A program made the position numbers and the translations under genes. This document shows, one piece after another, positions 24,901 to 36,900 of a stretch of 64,000 nt of DNA; the stretch's first letter is position 1, and each line of letters opens with the position of its first letter. The DNA is from Aradus depressus. Lineage: Eukaryota > Arthropoda > Insecta > Hemiptera > Aradidae. The stretch is from positions 22,493,027 through 22,557,026 of the forward strand of contig OY759221.1 of the NCBI GenBank assembly GCA_963662175.1, given 5' to 3'. The notes below the pieces were generated by a model. That model saw nothing but the letters and a program-made list of their open reading frames with translations. It was not told the DNA's origin and did not search any database.

Positions 24901-27900
24901 ATAAACTAAATAAATAGTTTTTATTGAAAATGGATTGCTTGCAAGTTACCAATAGGATCTTCAAATTTCCCGTCATATTACATTTAATTTAACGCCTGGA
25001 TAAGGAAAGAAGTCTTCCCGAATGAGTTCGCCTGGATAAGGAAGGAGTTGTTGTCGTATGGGAAGGGAGATAAAGGAGGTAACTGGCTAGTTTGTTTCGG
25101 CTGAATGACCCTGGAGAGGGAGATGGTTCCAGAAGGAGTTAGTCTGGATAAGGAAAGAGTTTTGATAGGTTGTTGTCCTGTGGGAAGGGAGATAAAGGAG
25201 GTAACTGGCTTCCCGAAGGAGTTAGCCTGGATAAGGAAGTTGTTGTATGGGAAGGGAGATAAAGGAGGTAACTGGCTAGTTTGTTTCGGCTGAATGACCC
25301 TGGAGAAGGAGATGGTTCCAGAAGGAGTTAGCCTGGATAAGGACGGAGTTGTGGTAGGTTGTTGTCCTGTGGGAAGGGAGATGAAGGAGGTAACTGGCTA
25401 GTTTGTTTCGGCTGAATTACCCTGGAGAGGGAGATGGTTCCAGAAGGAGTTAGCCTGGATAAGGAAAGAGTTGTGGTAGGTTGTTGTCCTGTGGGAAGGG
25501 AGATAAAGGAGGTAACTGGCTTCTCGAAGGAGTTAGCCTGGATAAGGAAGGAGTTGTTGTCGTATGGGAAGGGAGATAAAGGAGGTAACTGGCTAGTTTG
25601 TTTCGGCTGAATGACCTTGGAGAAGGAGATGGTTCCAGAAGGAGTTAGCCTGGATAAGAGTTGTGGTAGGTTGTTGTCCTGTGGGAAGGGAGATAAAGGA
25701 GGTAACTGGCTAGTTTGTTTCGGCTGAATGACCCTTTAATTACATCACTGTTTGTTTGCCATTAAAACTTTATATTCTTTAGAAACATTTTATTTGGGTT
25801 GTAAATCCGCGCCTGCAAATGTTCATAAGGCGAAGAACCGCTTTCCCCTCGTTAAGTTTGCTCGTAACCTTGCCACTATCAAGTCCTGATATAACCGTGG
25901 CTTGAATCTTTGATGTTTCGTTACTGTTCCTAGTTCAAAGTCAACTGCGCCGCTCACAGAAGGAGGGCCTGCGCGGTACCGCTTTATAAAATTCTAAAGA
26001 TGGAGCAATTCCAAGCTTTGGATCTGGGTCCTGACGAACCAGGGAGCTAGGGTTGGTTTGGATATGTAATTCGGTTTCCCAAACCGAATTTGGTTGGTTG
26101 GTTATTGTGACTCATATCCTGGCTTTAGCTTCGAAGTCATATCATCTACTACCAAAGCGCTCTTTCGTTAATTTGCCTACCCAGGGTTATTCATGTAGGG
26201 TGGAGGTCTAACCCGCGATCGATTTTATCATCATACAACCTGACATTTAAAAATTCAGTCGGTAGCGGGAGGAATGATTGAATGAGGTGCACTTTTAAGA
26301 TACTTCTTTATCTTTCTTTAAATCACTTCTCTTTTTTTTTTCGATACTTCTAAAATACGCTTGAAAAACTCTTATGAACTCTTCAAAACAATAAAACACA
26401 GTTAAAATCTCTTAAAAAACAGTTTGAAAACACAATAAAGAAAAACAGCTTCCAATTAGAGTCGTTAGGTGTGCCTCGTTTAACAAAAAAAATGTGGGGG
26501 CCATAGTCATAGGGCCTTCACAACCCATAATATCACTGTACGTTTGTTTCGAATAATGTGTTTAGCCTGACCAAGTGAATGTGTTCCTTTTGACAAGTTC
26601 AGTCACAGTGATAAGGGCCCTGGTCACGGCTTTAATAGTCCATGAACTAGATAATTAGGTGCGGTCCGCTCAGCTGATTCAACTGACACGCTTTGTACTG
26701 TCATTGAAAACTGTTAAAAAGAAACATTTTAGAACTTAATAGTTTTACTTATGTGGCACAAATTAATATTTTATTAATGAAGAATAAGAAAATTATTGAT
26801 GTGTAAACATCTTAGCTCTCGGTAGGGGCTATGTCAGACCGTCAGAGCGTAAGTCTCGTTGATTTGCATGCTGCGTGTGTGCGCAGCGCACACACACACA
26901 ACTACACACTTCTTTATCTGTGATGTCAGCTGTTTTTGAGCATTTCTATTTATTTTTACATACGATCATATTTACCATTGTAGTGAATTTAACTAAAATA
27001 TCAATATTACAAACTAAAAATGTATAATCTGTGCGAGCACCGATTAAAGACCCTACATTCCAAATTTGAACGAAATCGAACCAGTGGTTTGCGCACAGTA
27101 ATGAGTGAAAGCATTTCATTTTTTTGAATTCTGAGAGTGGCAATTGGGGATCGTTGGGCGGGCTAGTAGAGGGGAGCGCTTCCCGGAGCAGCCCGAGGCG
27201 CGTCTACGTCACTCTTTCGCTTCACTCACCCCTTTGATGAATCCAAAAATCATGACAGGCAGCGATACAATTTTGAATATGAGAATAATGGTCCAGGACC
27301 GTCGTCCAAAAAGAGGAAATAAAGTTCAGAAATTACAAGTGTTGCATCATGTTCGGAGGAACAACAATTTTATTTTTATACCCAATCTACTGATAATGAA
27401 TCACAAAGGTGAGTGTACGCCTGTTTAGCGTTGCTGGCGTCATAAACAGCGTCTCCTCATCTTTCTTAATTCTCATTCTCTATTCTCTCGCGTTCAAAAA
27501 CCTACATTTCTTATTTCTTTTACCACAGGCCTATTGTCTCTACTTTGGAATCAAATGTGATTTCTGATGTTCCTAACAACAAAAATAATGTTGATTTAAC
27601 AAATTAATAAAAATAAAACAAGCCTGTTTGCACCCAAAATGTTGAGTTAATCGAGAAAACCCATAGAATATAAAAATAATATTTATGCATCAAAAAACAA
27701 AAAAATTAAAAAATCGCAAAACTTGTGTTCCTTTTTTGATAAGAAATGGTTATCTTTGTGTTCTACTCTCCACCTAAAGTAGGTTTTTTTTCATGTTGCC
27801 AGATGGAAGTAGGAAAGCAGTGGTGTGCTACGTGGGGACCTGGGCCGCCTACCGCCCCGGCCGAGGTGCTTTCTCCATAGAAGACCTCCGTCCTGATCTC

Positions 27901-30900
27901 TGCACCCATATTGTCTACTCCTTCGCTGGACTTAACGCCACTTCCTGGACACTCAGGTCTCTCGACCCTCATCTAGATCTGGAGGACAACTATGGAAAAG
28001 GTATTCAGGTTTAGCGAACTATACATGGTCAATCTATGAAAGTTTATACATACAGATGGTTTTTAGTGGGGTGTACTGTAGTACTAGACCCCATTTTCAA
28101 TTTACAATAGCGTTATTAGAGTGGTCCAAAAATGACAATTAAAAAAAAAAAAAACGTGCCCCCCCTAGTTTGGAAGAACTCGACGAAAGAAAAATTTTGG
28201 CGCCAAAAAAACGAAAAATATTTAAAATAACCCGTGCCCCACGGCATTTGAATTTTAAAGTTGAAACAATATGGCGCTTCCACGTTTCATCAAAATGGGC
28301 TAAAATTTTTCCACATTATGGTTTTTGGGGACGGAGAACACGAATTTGACGTCAAAACGTTATTTTGACACATGACAGCTGTCAAAAACGCCGTCAACAA
28401 AATGACAATAACATTTTTATAAATTAATTTTTTCCACTAACCCATTACCCTTTTTTCTAATTTACGTTAAAATATAATTAAACTGATAACTTATAGTTTT
28501 GTGACTGATATATTTTGTTATTATTTTCCTAAGAATGCCACCCCCTTTTAGGTTCATGTTAACCTAAGAACTATAAGTTGTTTGAACATATATAAATTTA
28601 TATGGTTAAGTCAATGTGGCAGTGAATATTTAAATTTTTCGCATGACATTCTCCTGGTGTGTATTAGGTTGGTACAAGAAGACGACTGGACTGAAGAAGC
28701 AGCAGCCTGGACTGAAGGTAACCCTAGCTGTGGGAGGCTGGAATGAAGGATCCGCTAACTATTCAGCCCTCGCCGCCGATTCCTCAAAGAGAAAAGTTTT
28801 CATTGACAGCGTACTACACTTCATGAAGTGAGTCCCCCGCCTTTTTAAAACTTTAAAAAATAAATAAATGGGCTTGGCCCTGGATTTACTTATTGAAGTG
28901 TGTTAAAGTTATTTTCCGAAGCGTGATGAAAAAAAAAATTATCGGTGAATCACCGGCAATGTACTTCCCCAGCAAGAATTAAACCATTAAGTTTTCGCTG
29001 TTCCTCGCTAATTGACCGTTTGACAAAAACTCAATATTTGACTAACATCAGCAGTTAATATGGTACTTAAGTCTTAAGATTTCGTGAAAATTAGTAGGTT
29101 CCGTCCTAAAGGGATTTTGATTCTAAATATAAAATGACGATACATACCCGAGCCCTCTCTGATCCCCCTCTCCTTTTGCTGATTCCGCTAGAAATTATTA
29201 GTTGTCATCCTGATAGGGCTTTGAATTTACAAATGAAATTTCATGTCAATACATTCATTAGAACGATAGTTATTAAACCAATATTTGGCTAAAAATTAAT
29301 AGATGTCGTCCTTAGAGAGTTCTGGATACACATATAAAATTCTTAGGGGCTTACACTTATTACATTTTCGTGTCGATACATTTATTGTATCGGGAGTTAT
29401 CTTGTTTACAGACACACAAATATAATTTTTTTTTCATTTTTTGAATCAGGAGGTCGGAAAATATAAAATTTTGTTGAAAACTCCATATCAAATTTTTGAA
29501 CGATTGTATAACTTCCGTTTGTTTTGCTGGGGGAGTTATATAAAAACAGGGGAGGGCGCCGGTAGCTCAGTGGTATGCGTGCTTGCCTTCTGAGCTCAAG
29601 GTCGTGGTTTCGAAACCCGACCAAGGCCCTTAGTTTATTTTATCTGGAAGGTAAAATAAACTTAAGCACGCCGTCCTTCAGATAGGACGTTAAGCGATGG
29701 TCCCGAGCCTGTACGATGTCAGGTACTCGTGAAAGATCCCTGCCCTAGGTGAATAAAAATTTAGGGTAGGCAAAATTTAGGACTCCCACAGTAGAGTCGG
29801 GCTCATGTCCACCAGAGTGACGAAAGAGCGCTCTGGTAGTAGGCGATATGACCTCGTAGTTAAAGCCCGGGCATGAGTCATAATAACTAAACAACTAACT
29901 ATAAAAACAGGCATGGTGAAGTGACGTCATGTGAAGAAAATAACAACCTATAAACTTTTATGTAATTTGTAAACAAATACAAGAAATATACAATTAAATA
30001 AAAGCAAATAAATAAAAAGGATACATAATGACTAGTTAGTTAATGTGTTAATTATGATTACAGGGAGTACGACTTTGATGGCCTTGATTTGGATTGGGAA
30101 TTTCCCACCCAGAGAGGCGGCGCTCCGGAGGACAAAGCCAACTTCGTGACATTGATTAAGGTATTATTATACTTATTATAGTTTTAATTTTAAGAAACTT
30201 TTAGGTTAAGATGGTTCCATAGCTTCAATTTGTCAAAATAAATAGAATTTGTGGTAAAAGAAAATATTGTAGCAGTGTAAATGTAAAAAATTATAATATA
30301 TAATATTTCAATATATTATTAGGTTAGGTTTAATGACTCATGCCCGGGCTTTAACTACGAGGTCATATCGCCTACTACCAGAGCGCTCTTTCGTCACTCT
30401 GGTGGACATGAGCCCGACTCTACTGTGGGAGTCCTAAATTTTGCCTGCCCTAAATTTTTTATTCACCTAGGGTAGGGGTCTTTAACGAGTACCTGACATC
30501 GTACAGGCTCGGGACCATCGCTTAACGTCCTATCCGAAGGACGGCGTGCTTAAGTTTATTTTACCTCCCAGATAAAATAAACTAAGGGCCTCGGTCGGGC
30601 TACGAACCCATGATCTTAAGCTCAGAAGTCAAGCACGCATACCACTGAGCTACCGGCGCCCTCAATATATTATTATATAATATTGTTATTAATATATAAT
30701 AATAATAATAATAATAACTGCTGAAAATATCGATCAATAAATGATATATGTGTTGTCATATTTTCTTAGCCAATTTTTCAAGTATCTATGTGCATTTTTA
30801 TTCGAAAAAAATCTTAGAGCATAACGTGCTGTGAAAAAGCGCATTAAATGTAGGTAATTAGAAAATGAAAAAAAAATAATTATGAGCCGACCTGGACACC

Positions 30901-33900
30901 AATCTTTAGTCAATTTTTTAAGAAAATAAAAAAAAACTTATGAGATTATTTGTTTATTAGATCTGACATTTATTAGTTTTACAACATTTTTTACAAACGG
31001 TTTTTTGGGTTTTTTGTGTGCGGTGTGCTCAAGTCGAAAGACTATAAACAGAGGGGGCTGGTAGCTCAGTATTTGCATATTTGGAGGAGGGGGGACGGCC
31101 GCCATCTTGCTCTTTAGCCTCCTTTCAAAACCGTCTTATTTCCCCTACTGGAGGATCAACATATACATCTCCTGGATGGCGCCGGTAGCTCAGTGGCATG
31201 CGTACTTGCTTACTGAGCTCAAGATCGTGTGTTCAAAACCCAGCCGAGGCCCTTAGTTTATTTTATCTGAGAGGTAAAATAAACTTAAGCACGTCGTCCT
31301 TCGGATGGAACGTTAAGCGATGGTCCTGAGCCTGTACGATGTCAGGTACTCGTTAAAGATCTCTACCGTAGGTGAATAAAAATTTAGGATAGGCGAAATT
31401 TAGGACTCCCATAGTAGAGTCGGGCTCATGTCCACCAGAGTAACGAAAGAGCGCTCTAGTAGTAGGCGATATGACCTTGTAGTTAAAGCCTCGGCGTGAA
31501 TCATAATAACTAGACTATATACTATTTGAGTACATTTTTATATAGATTTTTTTAGGAAGATTAGACCCATACAAATGGTTTTTCATTAGTGAATTTATGC
31601 AATAACGACTATCTGAATGTTAAATAATAAAATTTGGTAAGTTTACAAATTAAGAATTTTAAAAATAAATATTAAAAATGGTAGGAGCTACCGAAAGTGA
31701 GTAAAAAGACCAATAAAAAGAACATTGAGAACTATGCCTGCCTCATTTCATAAAAAAAAGGCTCAACATATAGCTAATTATTTTTCATTGCAGCTCCTGT
31801 ATTATTTTATTATAATTTTGAAATCATTTTAGAGAGAACTAGCAGTAATACCCGGCGTTGCCCGGGGAACTTTGACTTTTCTCCCAATATCTCCTATAAG
31901 GCTATTCAGTTCCTCTACAGTACATTCATGATGTTATAATTTTCAATTATTCATACGGAATAAGGCTTATAGTCATTCAACTGTAGTAACGCAAGCTTTG
32001 GAGCTAAAACTAATTTATTCAAAAAGATTTCTCATTAATCGTTGCAATGGTTTTCGAGTTACAAAGATTGCGTGAGTGGATGCTGGGATGGACCAGGGGT
32101 TGATTAAAAAATAGACCTTAACCTTCCGGTAGATAAAACTTATCTATTCAAAAAGATTCCTCATTAATCATTGCAGTGGTATTTGAGTTACAAAGATTGC
32201 GTGGGTGGATGCTGGGATGGACCAGATATTGAGGTACTAATACGCCTATAACCTTCCACAGACGATGACGAACAAATAAAAAAAAATTTAATCAAATCCA
32301 TGAAGCCGTTCGTGAGTTATAGCGGTACAACGCACAGACATTTTCAGCTTTATATATATGATAACAAACATTGAAATCAACAAAAATAAATATAGAAATT
32401 TGTTTTATCAGTTTTGTTTGCTACATGTTATATCCTGAATAATGATTGTGGGTTTATGATTACAGGAGCTGAAGAGTGATCTGACAGTAGGAGGATACAT
32501 CCTAACGGCAGCCATCAGTGCCTCTGTAGATACCCTCAAAGCTGGCTATGACCTCCCAGCCATCTCGGCTAGTCTCGACCTAGTCCATGTCATGGCCTAT
32601 GATTATCATGGCAACTGGGAGAAGACAACCGCCCCCAATGCTCCGCTCCTCCCTGCCTCCGACAAACTCACTTTTGTAAGTCAATATAACATATTAGATA
32701 CTGAATCTGCTTTTGTATGCCCCTTTCGGTCCTGTACACTGAGTTGTCAAATTGTTCATTTTTTGCAATGCATACAAAGTGTGCAAAGCAGTTACTTAGT
32801 AACAAATGCTTTAACAGGTTGGAAAAATCTTACATTAAATCTTGATAAGATCATCATATTTTTATTCAAAATCTATGTGCATACTTCTTGGGTTTAATGT
32901 GCAGTTTGCATTCAGTTAAAAGGCAAGTATATGTTACTGTTAATTTGATAAATTTAGTTATTATACATATTAACTGGTTATTTTACAAAATAACTACCGT
33001 TCTTGGTTAATATGACAAATTATTCACAGTTTCTTAATATTTATCATATTAACCAGTTATTATACATAATATAAAACTCACCTTGTTAATATGATAAATG
33101 TTTTACTTTTGTCACAAATTAATCATATTAACTGGCTATTATGCATAATAGCTGAAAACCTGTGGCTAGTATGGTAAATTCAGTATTCTGGAATGAAATT
33201 TTCTTTAATTCTGGGAGAATAAACGTGAATGTCTCATAAAAATTCGAGTTGCGGATGTCGACCGAGGAAAGGGTGACTCCAGAAACGTACTGGGAGTCAT
33301 TTTGCAAGTGGATGATGAGCGTGACTTGTACGAGATTGGCACCAAAGCTGGAAAGCTGGCACAAAAATATTCAAGGAATCAGTTTAACATTTGTAAAGAG
33401 GTTTTTCTAACTAAAGAGGAAGTTCCCAATGTGGTTGTGTCAATTCGCGAGTGTGTTAGGAACTTGTCAATCGCAGGTGGTCAAGGGTTTAAAAGATGTA
33501 ACTGCAAAGGAAAATGTACATCGTCAAAATGCAAGTGCAAAAAAAGTTTAGTGCTTTGCAATTCAAAATGTCACGACAGTTTGCCTTGTTCAAATAAATA
33601 AGTACCTACCGAATATTTGTCTTATTTATTTATAATAGCAACAATTATGTATAATAGCCACACTAGTTTGCCTATTATACAAAATAACCAGTTAACTTAG
33701 TAAATTCAACTAAATTAATCACTTTAGCTGTTCACGTTGGATATTTTACAAAATAACCAGATAAAGTAATAATTTTTTTTTCAATTTGCCATATTAACCA
33801 GTTTTTTGGTTATTATATAAAATAACCGGTGATTATACATAATAGCAGATTTATCAAATTAACAGTAACATATACAATCAGTAACAAAAATTTTCGGACA

Positions 33901-36900
33901 ATTTATAATTTTGTTTTTCTTTTGCAGTTACACATAGTTATATGGCAAAATATTTAATTCAAGCAAAGTTTTAAATTTCGAGATCATCAATCATTTCAAA
34001 ACTCCGTAAAACAATTAATTAAACATTTACAGCTAATAGGAACTTTTGCATTAATAATTGAAGACAAGAAATTCACGTAACAAAATTTTCTGGACACCTG
34101 TTGTTTGTTTTGTAAACAAATGCGACTCTGATCATGATCTTTAATCCCTTCTCAACCAACCGCTAATACCGAACAAATGAAATGTGTTTATATCCTTCTA
34201 TTACTGCATTCAGTAGTTATTTGTATTTCCTGCTGTCAAGATGGGTCGAACATCTTTTGAAGTTCAACAGATAATAATTTTTAATTATGAAAAAGGATTA
34301 AGTGTCCGCAAAATCGGTGGTATGGTAGGCCGAAGTAAAAGCACCGTAGCCGATGTAATTCGAAGGTATAAGCACGAGGATCGGATAGATTTGAAATCTT
34401 CCTCTGGCCGTCCAAGAGTATTAAACGACCGAGAAAGGTGTAGCGTTGTCCGGAAAATTAAAAACAAGCCCTCGAGGAGTGCACCTCAGATCGTCGCCGA
34501 GGTATACAGAGAAACGGGAAAGAAAGTTCACCCACAAAATGTTCAAAGAATTCTAAAAGAAGCAGGATATAATGGGAGAGTACCAAAAACCGTTTGTGAG
34601 TGAAAAAAATATAAAAAAAAGATTGAGCTTCGCAAAAGAGTTCCAGAATCATTCAGAAATTTTTTGGAGTAATGTCATTCATCTGCGAGGTAAAATAAAC
34701 TTAAGCACTCCGTCCTTCGGATGGGATGTTAAGCGATGGTCATGAGCCTGTACGATGTCAGGTCAAAGCGTTTGAGCTCTCACATAAACACACGCATGCA
34801 ATTGATCTCTGATGTTCACACGATTACAAAATTTTTAGTACATATTATTATGTATACATATATTATATGTATAGGGAAGTAAACAAAAGTAAAGTAATAG
34901 TATATGTATACATATATTACATGGAAGTAAACGGACATGATCTGGAAACATTTATTTGTCGAAATATCGGAGAAAAAACGTTTAAATTAGAAAAATTGGG
35001 TACTTAGTTTCTTTAGAGGGAAGGTGGAGGGGATAGAGTAGGGGGAAGGGACGGTTTCTGCCGAGGGTCAGCGCTGCTGTCGCTCTCTTCCAACGTCATA
35101 TCACAAAAATCTAGTTTTCTGACATTACATGACCTGAGATTTCTTTTTATGTTGTGAAGAGTTACAAGATACAAGAATATTTTATTATTGCGGTTTGTTC
35201 TATTGCAAGCAAATACTTTTGAATGTAAGTTTAATATATTTAGTCCCGACAATCGCGACAAAATTTGGAGAAGGCGTAATGAGGAGCTGAATCCAAAAAA
35301 TTTAAAACCAATAGTAAAACATGGGGGTGGCTCAGTGATGGTGTGGGGGTGTATGGCGTCTAGTGGAATTGGTGAACTGGTTTTCATTGAAACCACCATG
35401 ACTGGAAAAGTTTATGCCGAATTACTAAGGAGCAATTTGAAAAAGAGTGCTGAAAAACTTGGGATTTTACGGACTTTTCATTTTTACCAAGACAACGATC
35501 CGAAACACACCTGTGAATTGGTACGTACTTGGCTTTTGTATAACTGCCCTAAAGTTATGAAACCCCCCCCAATCGCCCGATCTCAACCCAATTGAACACG
35601 TATGGGGTGAGCTCGACAGGAAAATTCGATTAACACCCATTGCTTCAAAAAACGAATTGAAACAAAAGTTATTAGAAGAGTGGGGTAAAATATCTCCAAA
35701 TTTCACCAAAAAATTAGTTTCATCATCAATGCCGAATCGAATGAAAGATGTTATTACACAAAAAGGGTACCCAACCAAATATTAATTAACATTATGGTTT
35801 TTGAATTTGTGAAATCGTAAAAAAAACATTGAATTTATTTATAGTTGTTTACATTTTTGTCCGAAAATTTTTGTTACCTACATTACTTGTTATAAAATTT
35901 ATTAAATTAAAATATTTATTTGTTCTAATCAAAGCTGTTTTTCCTTTATCCTAACCCACTTTTGAATTCTTATTCTTGATTGAAAAATGGCTTTAATTAT
36001 TTTTTTAAATTATTTTTTATTACTTGTGCATTTAATTATTATAATTTTTTATTGAAAAATCAAACCGTCCGAACATTTTTGTTACTGGCTGTATGTATAT
36101 GTGTACCATTTGGGAAAAAACGCCATTATTCAACAATTTCTCCATATTTTATTATGGAATGCATTTATATTTAATTTTGTAATTTTATCATATATTTTTA
36201 GAACCTAAAATTGCACCCCCACTTATCTAGTTAATCACCCGAAATCAAAAGAATTGTCTATTTTACACCATCACTTACCTAGTTATTCACGTACTTATCT
36301 AGTTTTTGCCAATGAAAGAAGCGTTTCAGAACTGCATAACGGTAATTATCTCTTCTTGTATAAGCAAGATAAATACGTTTAACCAATTTTAGTGCACGAA
36401 CGCGGTTTTGATAAAAATAGATAAATGCAATTGTAAAAATCCATAAGTAAATTTCCGAGTTGTCTAAAAATGCACAATGCGTTTTCAAGGATACCATTGA
36501 CATTACGACTTGCATACTTTTACACGATGTGTAGGACACCAATATGGGTTGCCCAGAGTATTCATCTCATTTTGGACACAAATCGACTTATCTACTTTTT
36601 CCCAAATGGTACACAATATCTAGTAGTTATTTCATTTATATTCGGCCTCTCAACATCAGTATTTACGACACAGAGATAACACAAATGATAAATAGAATTC
36701 CATATTTTTTTTTTAATGAAAAGACATTGAAATTGTTTTCAACGCAACTGCGACATCATCAGTGGCAAATGTATGAATGAATACCTACATATAAAATATA
36801 AATAATGAAAGATGACTACTAAAATCTTAAAGCATCAAGGTATAGAGTAATAAAATAAAAAATAAATGTAAACAAATTAAAACTTTTTTATTTATCTATT

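Larger units (their letters stand above)
33875..36091 (+). mobile_element. Tc1-like element with nested insertions
   Basis: The left end is CAATCAGTAACAAAAATTTT and the right end, reversed, is CAGCCAGTAACAAAAATGTT; both continue into CGGAC and border TA. A second inward copy of the right-end motif (TTTTTGTCCGAAAATTTTTG) lies at 35848-35874, so the true end may be there, with about 210 bp of added sequence. The element abuts the Ginger-like element, sharing TATA at the junction. Confidence 0.75.

Noticed and set aside
25105..25293. 62-codon frame
   Set aside because: Produced by the tandem repeat; no protein-like content.
27144..27428. 94-codon frame before chitinase exon 2
   Set aside because: Does not continue the chitinase and shows no known domain; exon 1 to exon 2 phases already match. 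A donor-like site near 27410 keeps a small doubt.
29556..29630. possible tRNA gene with box A and B
   Set aside because: Head of SINE1, present in many copies with a common body.
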